From Lutibacter oceani (GTDB lineage: Bacteria; Bacteroidota; Bacteroidia; Flavobacteriales; Flavobacteriaceae): 64,000 nucleotides of DNA. Both the position numbers and the translations under genes were made by a program. A model generated the notes under the pieces. The model had not been told where the DNA came from and made no database searches. It saw only the letters and a program-made list of their open reading frames with translations. Below are positions 46,801 through 56,004 of the stretch, one piece after another (position 1 is the stretch's first letter; each line of letters opens with the position of its first letter). The DNA lies in the NCBI RefSeq assembly GCF_003384935.1, contig NZ_QTTQ01000011.1, positions 62,001 through 126,000 on the forward strand. Direction: 5' to 3'.

Positions 46801-49573
46801 TGATTTACCAATTATAACTGATTCTTGTGGAGAAGTAACGCAATCAGCTTTAACAATTATCCCAGGAAATTCAGGATGTCCTGGAGATCCAGTAATAATT
46901 TCTAGAACATACTTTCTTAGAGATAAAAATGGAAATACAGCAGAGTGTAAACAAACCTTTACTGTTGAGAGTACAAATAACCCAACAGTTACACCTGCTT
47001 CAACTACGTATTCAGAAAACTTAGATGCTAACTGCGAATTCATAATACCAAATTATGCAGCCTTAGCAACTTCAACAGCTGATTGTGGAAATGCTACAAT
47101 AACTCAAAGTCCTGTTGCGGGTACTGTTATAAGTGGTGTAATGGATACTACTATTACATTAACAGCTACAGATTTTTGTGGAAGAACTGCTATGGCTGAT
47201 ATTATACTTACAACCGTGGATGCAACACTTCCAACAGTAATTACAAAAAACATTACTGTTCAATTGAACACATCAGGAAATGCTAATATAAATGCAGCTG
47301 CTATTGACGATGGCTCAACTGATAATTGTGGTATTGCTTCATATGCCGTGAGTCCAAATGCTTTTACCTGTGCCAATATTGGAGAAAACACAGTTATTTT
47401 AACAATAACAGATATAAATGGGAATAGTAATTCTGAAGAAGCAATCGTTACTGTTGAAGACAACATACCACCAACAGTTCTTATTAATGATATAACGGTA
47501 CAGTTAGATGCTGATGGAACTGCAACAATTACTGCAGAACAAATAGACAATGGGTCTTTTGATAATTGTGGCATCAAACTTATCAGTTTATTCCCTGTAA
47601 GTCAAAGTTTTGATTGTTCAAATATTGGTGAAAATCAGGTGAAATTTTTAGTTATTGACACTAGTAATAACGTTTCTGCTGCTTTTGCAACGGTTACTGT
47701 TGAAGATGTTATTGCACCAACTGTAATTACTCAAGATATTACGGTACAATTAGATTCAGATGGACTCGCAAGTATCACACCTGAGCAAATAGACAACGGT
47801 TCAACAGATAATTGTAGCATTGAAAGTTTAGTCTTGGATATTTCAACATTTGATTGTACTGCTGTTGGAGAAAACACGGTTACTTTAACTGTAACTGACG
47901 TGGATGGAAATAGTACAAGTGCAGATGCAGTGGTTACCGTTGAAGATTCCATTGCTCCAACTGTAATTACTCAAAATATTACAGTTGAATTAGACGCTAA
48001 CGGAACTGCTTCAATAACTGCAGAAGATATAGATAATGGCTCTTCTGATAACTGTGAAATTGAATCTATCGAATTAGACATAACAACTTTTGATTGTACT
48101 AACGTTGGTGAAAATACAGTTACATTAACAGTAACAGATGTAAATGAAAATACTGCTTCTGGAAATGCAATAGTAACCGTTGAAGACACCATTGCTCCAA
48201 CAGTAATTACTCAAGATATTACAGTTGAATTAGACGCAAACGGAACTGCTTCAATAACTACAGAAGATATTGACAACGGTTCAACTGATAATTGCAGCAT
48301 TGAAAGTATAACGTTGGATATAACAACTTTTGATTGTACTGCTATTGGAGAAAATACAGTTATCTTAACAGTAACGGATGTAAATGGCAACACAGCTTCT
48401 GGAAATGCAACGGTTACTGTTGAAGATGCAACAGCTCCAACAGTAATTACGCAAAATATTACAGTTGAATTAGATGCTAATGGAACTGCTTCAATAACTA
48501 CAGAAAACATTGACAATGGATCTTCTGACAATTGTGATATTGAATCGTTAGAATTAGACATAACAACTTTTGATTGTTCAACTATTGGAGAAAATACAGT
48601 TATATTAACAGTAACAGATGTAAATGGCAACACAGCTTCTGGAAATGCAATTGTAACTATTGAAGAAACTACTGCTCCAACTGTAAGCTGTGCAGCACCA
48701 TTCACTTTACAATTGGATGAAACAGGAAGCGCAACAATTACTGTCGAGGATATTAATAATGGAAGTTCAGATAATTGTGGAATTGAATCTATGAGTATTG
48801 ATGTTACTTCTTTTGATTGTTCTAATATTGGTGAAAACTCAGTTACTTTAACAGTAACGGATACAAGTGGAAATACAAGTACCTGCACAACTATAGTAAC
48901 TATAGCAGAAACTACTGCTCCAATAGTAATTACACAGAATATAAGTGTAGAGTTAGATAGTAATGGAAATGCAACCATTAGTCCCGAAGATATAGATGAT
49001 GGCAGTTTTGATGCCTGTGGAATTGCTTCTATGAGTTTAGATCAAACTACATTTAATTGTCCAACTTTAGATGCGCATACCGTAACCCTAACTGTTATTG
49101 ATAATAATGGTAATACTGCTTCTGAAATAGCACTCGTAACTTTCACTTCAGATGATATGGATAGTGATGGTATTGCTGATATGTGTGATGATGATCTAGA
49201 TGGAGATGGCGTTAACAATAACCTCGATAATTGTCCTACAGTTGCAAATACTAACCAAGCAGATTTAGACAGAAACGGAATTGGAGATGTTTGTGATCAA
49301 GGGGAATTAGAAATCCCTAAAGGGTTCTCCCCAAATGGAGATGGAACAAATGATGAGTTTATCATTGCCGGACTTCATAAATACCCGAATAACAGTATTC
49401 AAATCTATAACCGTTATGGAAATATGGTGTATGAATCCAACAATTATCAAAATTATTGGGATGGTGTTTCTTCTGGTAAAACCAGAAAATTACCTGCAGC
49501 ACCTTACTTTTACGTGCTAAGCGTAAACGGAGGTAGCAAAATAGTTAAAGGATGGGTTTATATCAATTATTAA
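43853..49573 (+). CDS. giant repeat adhesin with type B T9SS C-terminal domain
   Basis: 1906 residues. A signal peptide ends near residue 50 ([15 protein letters not shown]). Then: two copies of a 150-residue beta domain beginning '[18 protein letters not shown]' (51-199) and '[18 protein letters not shown]' (320-468), separated by an FN3-like domain. Six ~82-residue repeats (470-950) follow with '[20 protein letters not shown]' and '[10 protein letters not shown]'. After a cysteine-rich connector come eight HYR-like repeats of ~80 residues (1126-1764, 'DNCxIES', 'CTxxGENTVxLTVTD'). Thrombospondin type 3-like calcium motifs ('[18 protein letters not shown]') span 1767-1815. The end has the gliding-motility-type signature '[13 protein letters not shown]' plus 'FYVLSVNGG', exporting it by T9SS type B. 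Confidence 0.93.
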   Translation: MKNITHSAYFTHLIFFCEKFYFNRIKKLTKKPIKTLIILSLLFGFNLQAQTTIDFEGLGYTDNQQFGTSTNISIFTFAINASGPGDDITFDDGTVVGTGTGSLYDDNIDIGGITKWTISRTDGNEFKLESIVILDSGIGASSSGTIKAFKNSLQVGATVNINFDGIQNLTANTDFENIDEIQIEAADINFFIDDLVYSSAVGTVIAPTVLSTAATLVGSNDATLNGNVIADGGATITDRGFVYALTSTDATPTRAEANGTTIIDVPEGGVTTGVFNQAISSLVSSSEYSYIAYATNSVGTTESSVQTFTTGVSIGTGQAIIDFNSLGYLDNEQLTTSTSVSIFTFEIDSSGPGDDITYDNGSGAGGTGSGALFDDNLDVGGITKWTISTTNGDNFKFVSILIQDAGVGGSTSGTIKAFKSGVQVGSTVNINFNGNQNLSSNLDFQNIDEIQIEATDINFYIDDLVYEIPMFTAPADLCLDAGNQAGLGGGVPSGGVYSGPGVTDGGNGTTYSFDPATAGVGTHTITYTTSVGAASDDIEVFALPIVTFTALADLCLNSGVQTGLGGGSATGGIYSGAGVTDNGNGLTYSFDPVAAGIGTHTITYTFTDTNSCTNSASDTVEVFASPVVTFTALADLCIDAGTQTGLGGGTVTGGVYSGAGVTDDGNGLTYSFNPAAAGVGTHTITYTFTDGNSCTNSASDNVEVFALPTVTFTALADLCVDAGVQAGLGGGTATGGVYSGTGVTDDGNGMTYSFDPAAAGVGTHTITYTFTDGNSCTNSASDNVEVFALPTVTFTALADLCVDAGVQAGLGGGTATGGVYSGAGVTDDGNGMTYSFDPATAGIGIHTITYTYTNSNGCTNSASDDVEVFALPTVTFTAPAPDVCIEDAVVTGLGGGMPVGGVYNGTGVTDDGNGTTFSFDPTAAAPTGGNITVTYTFSDTNGCTNNANDTIFVDPVCCELIVDCVNIVDTPLSCRADLPPVDFDLPIITDSCGEVTQSALTIIPGNSGCPGDPVIISRTYFLRDKNGNTAECKQTFTVESTNNPTVTPASTTYSENLDANCEFIIPNYAALATSTADCGNATITQSPVAGTVISGVMDTTITLTATDFCGRTAMADIILTTVDATLPTVITKNITVQLNTSGNANINAAAIDDGSTDNCGIASYAVSPNAFTCANIGENTVILTITDINGNSNSEEAIVTVEDNIPPTVLINDITVQLDADGTATITAEQIDNGSFDNCGIKLISLFPVSQSFDCSNIGENQVKFLVIDTSNNVSAAFATVTVEDVIAPTVITQDITVQLDSDGLASITPEQIDNGSTDNCSIESLVLDISTFDCTAVGENTVTLTVTDVDGNSTSADAVVTVEDSIAPTVITQNITVELDANGTASITAEDIDNGSSDNCEIESIELDITTFDCTNVGENTVTLTVTDVNENTASGNAIVTVEDTIAPTVITQDITVELDANGTASITTEDIDNGSTDNCSIESITLDITTFDCTAIGENTVILTVTDVNGNTASGNATVTVEDATAPTVITQNITVELDANGTASITTENIDNGSSDNCDIESLELDITTFDCSTIGENTVILTVTDVNGNTASGNAIVTIEETTAPTVSCAAPFTLQLDETGSATITVEDINNGSSDNCGIESMSIDVTSFDCSNIGENSVTLTVTDTSGNTSTCTTIVTIAETTAPIVITQNISVELDSNGNATISPEDIDDGSFDACGIASMSLDQTTFNCPTLDAHTVTLTVIDNNGNTASEIALVTFTSDDMDSDGIADMCDDDLDGDGVNNNLDNCPTVANTNQADLDRNGIGDVCDQGELEIPKGFSPNGDGTNDEFIIAGLHKYPNNSIQIYNRYGNMVYESNNYQNYWDGVSSGKTRKLPAAPYFYVLSVNGGSKIVKGWVYINY
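45250..46720 (+). repeat. tandem ~246-base repeats in the adhesin (six copies)
   Basis: Copies 3 to 5 are close at the DNA level; 45871-46073 equals 46117-46319 with one mismatch visible (45991 T versus 46237 A). Period 246 bases, 82 residues. Confidence 0.9.
47227..49145 (+). repeat. tandem HYR-like repeats in the adhesin (eight copies)
   Basis: About 240-base units recognised by ACTGTTGAAGA..CAACAGTAATTAC starts and GATAATTGT(G/A) motifs. They create long but false antisense reading frames at 47260-48978. Confidence 0.88.
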
Positions 49574-49585
49574 GAAAAAAATCAT

Positions 49586-50560
49586 ATGAAAAATATAGTT
49601 AAAAATATCGTATTTGTAATTGCCTTATGTACTACAATACAAAGTTTTGGACAACAAGATCCATTATATACACAATACTATAATAACTTTAGCTTAATCA
49701 ATCCTGCCTACTCCGGTAGTCACGGATTGTTTACAGCTACGGCAAACATAAGAAGTCAGTGGGCTGGTGAAGCTGGTGGTCCTGAAACACAGACACTTTC
49801 GTTACACGGACCAACTGGTAAAAATGTTGGCTTAGGTTTATCTATAGTAAATGATGAAGTTTATGTGCTTAGTGAAACCCATGTATATGCAGATTTTTCA
49901 TATTCAATTTATCCTACTGAAAATTCAACACTGGCTTTTGGTTTAAAAGCCGGAGGTAGTTTTTTAAATGTGGATTTACTAAAATTAGGAATTGAAAACG
50001 ATAATTTATTCAGTGAAAACCTAAACGAATTTAATCCAAATATTGGGGCTGGTGCTTTTTATTATACAGATCGGTTTTATGCAAGTTTATCAACTGTAAA
50101 TATTTTACAAACAAAACATTACAATAAAAACAATGCAGTTGTATCAAGTGCTACTGATGAAATGATTTTTTATCTATCATCGGGGTATGTATTTGATTTA
50201 GGAGAATCTTTTAAACTAAGACCTTCTTTTATGTTAAGAGGTGTTAATGGGAGTCCGTTATCAACAGATATTTCTGCAAGTATTTTATGGTTAGATAAAT
50301 TAGAGTTTGGAATCTCACATAGAATTGATGAATCAATCTCTGGCCTTTTCCAACTAAGATTAACAGACAACCTAAAAATAGGCTATACCTACGATGCCAT
50401 AACTTCGGAACTTTCTAATTACAATAATGGTTCACACGAATTTAGCATTATCTTAAATTTAGGAAAAGAATCTTCAAACAGAAAACCCCCTTTTTATTGG
50501 ATGAAAAGTAAAAATTCTGAGGAGATTCAAAAAATTGAAGAACAAGACATCGAAAATTAA
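49586..50560 (+). CDS. PorP/SprF family outer-membrane protein
   Basis: 324 residues with a signal peptide ending near 'IQSFGQQ'. The mature start 'QDPLYTQYYNNFSLINPAYSGS' and later 'FSYSIYPTENSTLAFGLKAGG' and 'IGYTYDAIT' match PorP/SprF, a beta-barrel family in which SprF is needed for secretion of its neighbouring type B CTD protein, SprB. It starts 12 bases after the giant adhesin, so it is almost certainly the partner for that protein. Confidence 0.93.
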   Translation: MKNIVKNIVFVIALCTTIQSFGQQDPLYTQYYNNFSLINPAYSGSHGLFTATANIRSQWAGEAGGPETQTLSLHGPTGKNVGLGLSIVNDEVYVLSETHVYADFSYSIYPTENSTLAFGLKAGGSFLNVDLLKLGIENDNLFSENLNEFNPNIGAGAFYYTDRFYASLSTVNILQTKHYNKNNAVVSSATDEMIFYLSSGYVFDLGESFKLRPSFMLRGVNGSPLSTDISASILWLDKLEFGISHRIDESISGLFQLRLTDNLKIGYTYDAITSELSNYNNGSHEFSIILNLGKESSNRKPPFYWMKSKNSEEIQKIEEQDIEN

Positions 50561-50570
50561 ATTCTATATA

Positions 50571-50609
50571 AACTAAAAAGAGTCTCAAACAGAGGCTCTT
50601 TTTAGTTTA
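50571..50609. terminator. terminator after the PorP/SprF gene
   Basis: AACTAAAAAGAG / CTCTTTTTAGTT stem around TCTCAAACAGAGG; serves convergent genes. Confidence 0.85.
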
Positions 50610-50621
50610 TACACCAATAGA

Positions 50622-52223
50622 TTATTCTTTTTTATTTATTCCATCAATTATTTGTTGAATTCTATTAAAATCAATATTATAATCAGCTGCTATGCTTTTT
50701 TTCTCTGGAAATTGTTCTATCATTACTGTTGTTGAAGGGAAAGCAAAATCTACTCCAATTTCAGCAGCCAACTTCAAAATAGCTAAATGTAAACTATGTT
50801 TTGAGGCTTGTTCGATATTCCAATCCAGCTGCACAAAATATACATTTAAAAGTATTAGTAAAGAAGAATCTCCAAAACCAGAAAATTCAACATTAAAAGC
50901 ATCATCTCGCGTTTCTGGGTGTAATTCTATAATTTTACGAACTCCTTTTACAAAAGCATCTATAAGTTCAGGTGGCGTATCATAACGCAATCCTAAATTA
51001 GTTGTGTATCTTCTATATGCGCGTAAACCTTTGTTATTTACAACCATTTCAGACAATGCACTATTAGGAATTTGATAAACAGAGGTATCTGCTGCTCTTA
51101 CAGTTGTTGATCTAAACCCAACAGTTTCTACCGTACCCACAACAGTTCCTGCCTCAATCCAATCACCAATATGGAATGGTTTATCAACAAAAATCATTAC
51201 GGTTCCTATCAAGTTTTTTACCGTATCTTGAGATGCTAAAGCGACGGCTATACCTCCTATTGAAGCCCCTGCAATAACAGTAACTGGCTCAATTCCAAAT
51301 AATGTAAGTAATTTAAGTAATCCTACAAAAATTACAATTCCTTTTAAAAAATTATGAAGTATTGGAACTAATTGATCATCCAATTTACCATGAGTAGATT
51401 CTGCATAATCAGCATAAATATCCATAACCACCTTCACTAGTTTTAAGAATACATAAATCCAAAAAACTGTAACCATAATATTTAAAGCTAAAAATATAAA
51501 AGTATTTATATCTAAAGGAAGCTCTAAGGAAGGTAATTCTTTTTTTAAAAACCAAATTAGTATTAATAAAACAATTGGACGTGTTAATTTTTTTAGTGCT
51601 AATTTAATTTTATCATTAGATTTATGAATAATCCAATATTGTACTTTTTGCAAAATTAAATACACAATCTTTTTTAGAATGTAAAATAAAGCAACACAGA
51701 TAAGTGCTAAAATTAACAAACCTAAATATTGCCATAACTCTATTTTGAATAGTTTTTCATGTCCAAATTCCGGAATAATTTGTTGTAATTTTTCAGTATA
51801 CCAAGGAAAAGTTCTTTTATAAAGTTCATTTATTTTACTAGTGGTTTCTGATGAATAATACCAGCTATCGCCTATTCTTTCAACATAAACTTCAGGCATT
51901 CTATATGGAAATAACACGTATCTATTCCCAATTTTATAATCTGTTGTATCAGAATAAAATTTATCTTTTGGTATCTTGGAAAAATCTACCTTCAAGCCTT
52001 TTCCATCTAAAATTTTCTTCAATTTAATAGCTGCATCTTCAGCATCTTTTCCTTCAAAACCATATATTGTTTGAGCAGCTTTTTCAGGTTCAAAAGAATC
52101 TGGTTGTAAGAAATATAAATGTGTGTAAATTGTTGAATTTGGATTACTAAGATCTACTTTTACTTTATTTTGGGCAATAAGAGTATATGAAAGTAATATG
52201 AAAAATAAAAGTATTTTTTTCAT
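50622..52223 (-). CDS. MscS family mechanosensitive channel
   Basis: 533 residues. A signal-like N-terminus is followed by a soluble periplasmic domain (about 25-165), four membrane helices, and the channel core: pore-lining 'GASIGGIAVALASQDTVKNLIG', beta domain 'PFHIGDWIEAGTVVGTVETVGFRSTTVR' and 'VYQIPNSALSEMVVNN', then an alpha-beta C-terminal domain. It is a large MscS type that releases osmolytes under osmotic downshock. Separate from the adhesin unit by the terminator at 50571. Confidence 0.93.
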   Translation of the reverse strand: MKKILLFFILLSYTLIAQNKVKVDLSNPNSTIYTHLYFLQPDSFEPEKAAQTIYGFEGKDAEDAAIKLKKILDGKGLKVDFSKIPKDKFYSDTTDYKIGNRYVLFPYRMPEVYVERIGDSWYYSSETTSKINELYKRTFPWYTEKLQQIIPEFGHEKLFKIELWQYLGLLILALICVALFYILKKIVYLILQKVQYWIIHKSNDKIKLALKKLTRPIVLLILIWFLKKELPSLELPLDINTFIFLALNIMVTVFWIYVFLKLVKVVMDIYADYAESTHGKLDDQLVPILHNFLKGIVIFVGLLKLLTLFGIEPVTVIAGASIGGIAVALASQDTVKNLIGTVMIFVDKPFHIGDWIEAGTVVGTVETVGFRSTTVRAADTSVYQIPNSALSEMVVNNKGLRAYRRYTTNLGLRYDTPPELIDAFVKGVRKIIELHPETRDDAFNVEFSGFGDSSLLILLNVYFVQLDWNIEQASKHSLHLAILKLAAEIGVDFAFPSTTVMIEQFPEKKSIAADYNIDFNRIQQIIDGINKKE

Positions 52224-52297
52224 TTTAAAGTATTTTTTTAACTAAAAGACAAATTTATGACTTTAATTTTTAGCAATAAATGATAGCAACTGAATTA

Positions 52298-54232
52298 TTA
52301 TCTTTTTTTTCTTTTGCTGAATTTCTTTTTCTTTCTTGAATTAAAAGAAACTGTATCATTAAAAGTATCTTTTACTTTTTCAGCTTTATTTTTCCTCCAG
52401 GAATTTGTTGAAGGAAGCAATTTTTGAAGCAAATCTTGTCTACCAACTTTAGTAAGTGTATTTCTAATCCAAGCCTGATTTTCCCTTTTATACCAAAAGA
52501 AAAAACGGTGTTGCTCCTCCTTTTCATGTTTTGTTTTAGGTGTTTTAGTAGGCTTTAATGTATATGGATGATAACCGCTATAATAAATAACAGTAGCAAC
52601 TGTCATTGGTGTGGGTGTAAAACCCTGAACTTGCTCCAACTGAAAACCCATATCTTTAGTTTCTGCAGCTAAATTTGCCATATCTTCCACCTCACAGGCT
52701 GGATGATTTGAAATAAAATATGGAATTAATTGTAAATTTAATTTTTTACGAATATTAATTTTATCAAAACGCTCTTTAAACTTATGAAAATATGTGAAGG
52801 AGGGCTTTCTCATTAATTTTAAAACTGGATCAGAGGTATGCTCTGGCGCTACTTTTAAACGACCTGAAACGTGTTTAGTCATCACCTCTTCTGTATAATC
52901 ATCTAATTCCTTTGGATCGGCAAGTTTATTAAACTCTGGAACTAACATATCATGTCTAATTCCACTTCCAATAAAAGATTTTTTAATTTTTGGATGCCTA
53001 TCAACTGCTTTATAAAGTTCTGTTAACGGTTTATGCGAAGTATCTAAATTATGACAAATTACAGGTGAAATACAAGAAGGTGAAACACATTTATCACAAA
53101 TTTCCTGAACCTTACCTTTCATTTTATACATATTTGCCGAAGGGCCACCAATATCAGATAAATAACCTTTAAAATCTGGCATATTTGCAACCTGTTCTAC
53201 TTCTTTTAAAATAGATTCCTGACTTCTGCTAGCAATAAATTTACCTTGGTGTGCTGAAATAGTACAAAAACTACAACCACCAAAACAACCTCTGTGAATA
53301 TTAATAGAAAACTTAATCATTTCAAACGCAGGAATTGGTCCGCGCTTATTATATTTTGGATGTGGTAAACGGGTAAAAGGTAAATCGAAAGAAGCGTCAA
53401 TTTCAGCTTCAGTCATAGTCTCATAAGGCGGGTTTATTACCAACTTTGAATCTCCAACATCCTGAAAAATTCGATCTGCAAATAATTTATTAGACTCCTG
53501 CTCAATAACTTTAAAATTAGAAGCAAACAGTTTTTTATCTTTCAAACAAACTTCATGTGAATGAATTGAAACATCATTCCAATTTTTATTTTTAGGAATT
53601 TCTTCTTTATTTTTCAACAAAAAAGCAGTTTGTTTTACAGTTGTTAAGCTTGAAAACGGTACACCTTTTTGCAATAGACTTACAATTTCACGCAAAGGTT
53701 GTTCTCCCATTCCATATACTAATAAATCTGCTTTAGAATCTTTTAAAATTGTTGGTTTTAAAGTATCGCTCCAATAATCGTAATGTGTAACTCTTCGCAA
53801 AGAGGCTTCAATTCCACCAATTAAAACAGGTATATTGGGAAATTTTTCTTTTAAAATATTACTATATACTGTAGTTGCATAATCGGGTCTAAAACCTTTG
53901 TCTCCATTTGGTGTGTAAGCATCGTTATCTCTTTTTCTTTTACTAGCAGTGTAATTACTAACCATTGGATCCATACAACCACCTGTAACTGCAAAAAACA
54001 TTTTAGGAGCTCCAAGCTTTGTAAAGTCCTGTAAGTTATCATGTACACTTGGTTGTGGAACAATTGCAACTCGCAAACCATAACTTTCTAAAATTCTACC
54101 AACTACAGCATGTCCAAACGCTGGGTGATCTACATAGGCATCTCCGCTAAAAAGAATTACATCTAATTCCTCCCAACCCCTAAGTTTCACCTCTTTATTA
54201 GTAGTAGGTAACCAATCTGAAAGTTTATTCAT
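52298..54232 (-). CDS. ygiQ: YgiQ family radical SAM protein
   Basis: 644 residues from the ATG at 54232 (MNKLSDWLPTTN); starts 6 or 15 bases earlier are possible. An N-terminal domain with 'LFSGDAYVDHPAFGHAVVGRILE' and 'FFAVTGGCMDPMVSNYTASKRKRD' is characteristic of YgiQ. The radical SAM cluster motif is 'RGCFGGCSFC', with three cysteines spaced CX3CX2C. A second cysteine set, 'ICDKCVSPSC', follows. The C-terminus is strongly basic (KKKKFSKRKKR). The reaction is not established. Confidence 0.92.
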   Translation of the reverse strand: MNKLSDWLPTTNKEVKLRGWEELDVILFSGDAYVDHPAFGHAVVGRILESYGLRVAIVPQPSVHDNLQDFTKLGAPKMFFAVTGGCMDPMVSNYTASKRKRDNDAYTPNGDKGFRPDYATTVYSNILKEKFPNIPVLIGGIEASLRRVTHYDYWSDTLKPTILKDSKADLLVYGMGEQPLREIVSLLQKGVPFSSLTTVKQTAFLLKNKEEIPKNKNWNDVSIHSHEVCLKDKKLFASNFKVIEQESNKLFADRIFQDVGDSKLVINPPYETMTEAEIDASFDLPFTRLPHPKYNKRGPIPAFEMIKFSINIHRGCFGGCSFCTISAHQGKFIASRSQESILKEVEQVANMPDFKGYLSDIGGPSANMYKMKGKVQEICDKCVSPSCISPVICHNLDTSHKPLTELYKAVDRHPKIKKSFIGSGIRHDMLVPEFNKLADPKELDDYTEEVMTKHVSGRLKVAPEHTSDPVLKLMRKPSFTYFHKFKERFDKINIRKKLNLQLIPYFISNHPACEVEDMANLAAETKDMGFQLEQVQGFTPTPMTVATVIYYSGYHPYTLKPTKTPKTKHEKEEQHRFFFWYKRENQAWIRNTLTKVGRQDLLQKLLPSTNSWRKNKAEKVKDTFNDTVSFNSRKKKKFSKRKKR

Positions 54233-54400
54233 TATCATATTTTGCAAAAATACACTAAATAAAACAATTCTAAATAAGACTTTTTAAAGAACCTCATTTA
54301 ACCTATTAAAGTTAATAAATGTTAATGAGTGTTAATATATTAAACCTTTCAATTTCAGTTTAGTCAAAGAGGTATAAAACAAAATAAAACATTTAATATT

Positions 54401-54877
54401 ATGAAAAAATTAATAGGATTAACAGCTATAGTTATATTATTTTCTTTAACTATTTCTGCACAAGGACAAAATCAAAGACAAGGTAAAAGAGCTGACTTTA
54501 CTCCAGATCAAATGGCAACACTGCAAACCAAAAAAATGGCATTGCATTTAGATTTAAATGAAAACCAGCAAAAAGCTATTTATAATTTAAATAAAAAAAA
54601 TGCTGAAGAACGTGAAGTGCTTAGAGCTGAATTTCAAAAAAACAAAGAACAAGGAACCCCTTTAACAAGTGATGAACGTTTTGCACGAGAAAATATAAGA
54701 TTGGGAAGACAACTTGCTCATAAAAATGAACTAAAAAAGATTCTTACAGATGAGCAATTTGAAAAATGGGAAGCAACTAATAATTTCAATAAAAAAAGAG
54801 GAAATAAAAAAATAGGAGACAGACAAGGCATTAAAAAAGGAGATGCTTCAAGAAAGCAATACAAAAACAGAAGTTAG
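54401..54877 (+). CDS. Spy/CpxP-like periplasmic protein
   Basis: 158 residues with signal peptide 'MKKLIGLTAIVILFSLTISAQ'. The mature protein is helical and rich in Lys, Gln and Arg: 'FTPDQMATLQTKKMALHLDLNENQQKAIYNL' and 'LKKILTDEQFEKWE', the last matching the LTxxQ-type motif of Spy/CpxP chaperone-like proteins. Similar short proteins occur in many Bacteroidota. The role (periplasmic chaperone or stress protein) is by analogy. Confidence 0.7.
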   Translation: MKKLIGLTAIVILFSLTISAQGQNQRQGKRADFTPDQMATLQTKKMALHLDLNENQQKAIYNLNKKNAEEREVLRAEFQKNKEQGTPLTSDERFARENIRLGRQLAHKNELKKILTDEQFEKWEATNNFNKKRGNKKIGDRQGIKKGDASRKQYKNRS

Positions 54878-54962
54878 TTTAGTTAATAGTTTTTTAATGA
54901 AGTCGTAATTTTATTTGTATCCTAAAAAACAAAAGGGTATTCTAATAAAATAACTTCACAAA

Positions 54963-54998
54963 AAAACACGAAGGTTTAAACCTTCGTGTTTTTTTTAT
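54963..54998. terminator. terminator between Spy-like gene and the 55023 gene
   Basis: AAACACGAAGGTTTAAACCTTCGTGTTT is a perfect palindrome followed by T run; it acts in both directions. Confidence 0.93.
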
Positions 54999-55022
54999 AT
55001 TTTATAATTTTTATTTTAAAAT

Positions 55023-55421
55023 CTATAATAAAGATTTTACATAACGTCTATGCATTCTTTTAAAAAGAATTAACTCTTTTCTAAGCATTCTTACAAAATC
55101 CTTACCGTTTATTTTTGTATTTTCTAATTTTAGGCAATTAGCATACAAACTATCAATAAAAAATTGAAGTGATTTAGCGTATTTTAATTTTATTATTGGA
55201 TTTTGTTGAATTTCTGTTTCAGCAATTTTTGGAACTAACCCTAGAGAGTCCATAACCAAACTATTTGCAAATCTGTCTGATTCTTTTTTAGATAAATACA
55301 TAGATTGTATATCCTTTTCATTTGTTATATACGCAGCTATATGACGCGATAAATGAAAAATTTCAATTGATTTTTGATAAATCAAAGACTGTTTTAAATT
55401 ATATTCAGTAGAATCAAACAT
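55023..55421 (-). CDS. conserved hypothetical helical protein
   Basis: 132 residues, predicted almost entirely alpha-helical in about four segments: 'SLIYQKSIEIFHLSRHIAAYI', 'YLSKKESDRFANSLVMDSLG', 'YAKSLQFFIDSLYANCLKLE' and 'FVRMLRKELILFKRMHRRYVKSL'. The first resembles the opening of four-helix-bundle proteins of Bacteroidota ('four helix bundle' or S23-intervening-sequence-like). No signal peptide. Function unknown. It is divergent from the Lrp/AsnC gene. Confidence 0.55.
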   Translation of the reverse strand: MFDSTEYNLKQSLIYQKSIEIFHLSRHIAAYITNEKDIQSMYLSKKESDRFANSLVMDSLGLVPKIAETEIQQNPIIKLKYAKSLQFFIDSLYANCLKLENTKINGKDFVRMLRKELILFKRMHRRYVKSLL

Positions 55422-55539
55422 TTGTTAAAAAAAATTCAATCAAATTTACTCTGTATTTTAAATTTTTATATTTAATTTCTAAAGTTATTTTTAATATTAA
55501 ATTAAAATTTTAATATTTTTATAGCTTTAAACTTTAAAA

Positions 55540-55989
55540 ATGAAATTAGATACTATAAATTGGAAAATACTAACTTGTTTACAACAAAATGCAAGGCAAT
55601 CAAATACAGAAATTGCACGTAAAGTTGGTGTAACTTCACCCGCTGTTGCTGAACGTATTCGAAAAATGGAAGATGCTGGAGTAATTGAAGGGTACCATGC
55701 AAAAGTTTCTCATTCTGAAACTGAACATCAATTAAAAGCTATTATTACCTTAAGAGCGTTTATGGGAAGATTAAAACCCTTTCTAGAAACCGTTAAAAAT
55801 TTTGATGAAGTAGTTAATTGCTATAGAATTACTGGAAACGAAAATATTGTAATGGAGGTTGTATTAAAAAACCAAAAACATTTAGAAAAATTTATTGATA
55901 AATTAATTACATATGGTGAAACTCGCACACATATTGTACTCTCAAATGTTGTTGAAAACAATCCGATTATTAAAAGATTACCTGCTTAA
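55540..55989 (+). CDS. Lrp/AsnC family transcriptional regulator
   Basis: 149 residues. N-terminal winged helix 'DTINWKILTCLQQNARQSNTEIARKVGVTSPAVAERIRKMEDAGVI' with a DNA-recognition helix, then a RAM effector domain 'GYHAKVSHSETEHQLKAIITLRAF', 'VVNCYRITGNENIVMEVVLK' and 'YGETRTHIVLSNVVENN'. The order and length are standard for Lrp/AsnC regulators that sense amino acids. The target genes are not apparent from the neighbourhood. Confidence 0.95.
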   Translation: MKLDTINWKILTCLQQNARQSNTEIARKVGVTSPAVAERIRKMEDAGVIEGYHAKVSHSETEHQLKAIITLRAFMGRLKPFLETVKNFDEVVNCYRITGNENIVMEVVLKNQKHLEKFIDKLITYGETRTHIVLSNVVENNPIIKRLPA

Positions 55990-56004
55990 AACTTTAAAAT
56001 TCAT

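Noticed and set aside
48211-48978. 255-codon antisense reading frame in the adhesin repeats, with similar frames at 47260-48192
   Set aside because: They mirror the HYR-like repeats, repeat with the same period and have no recognisable protein or start context.
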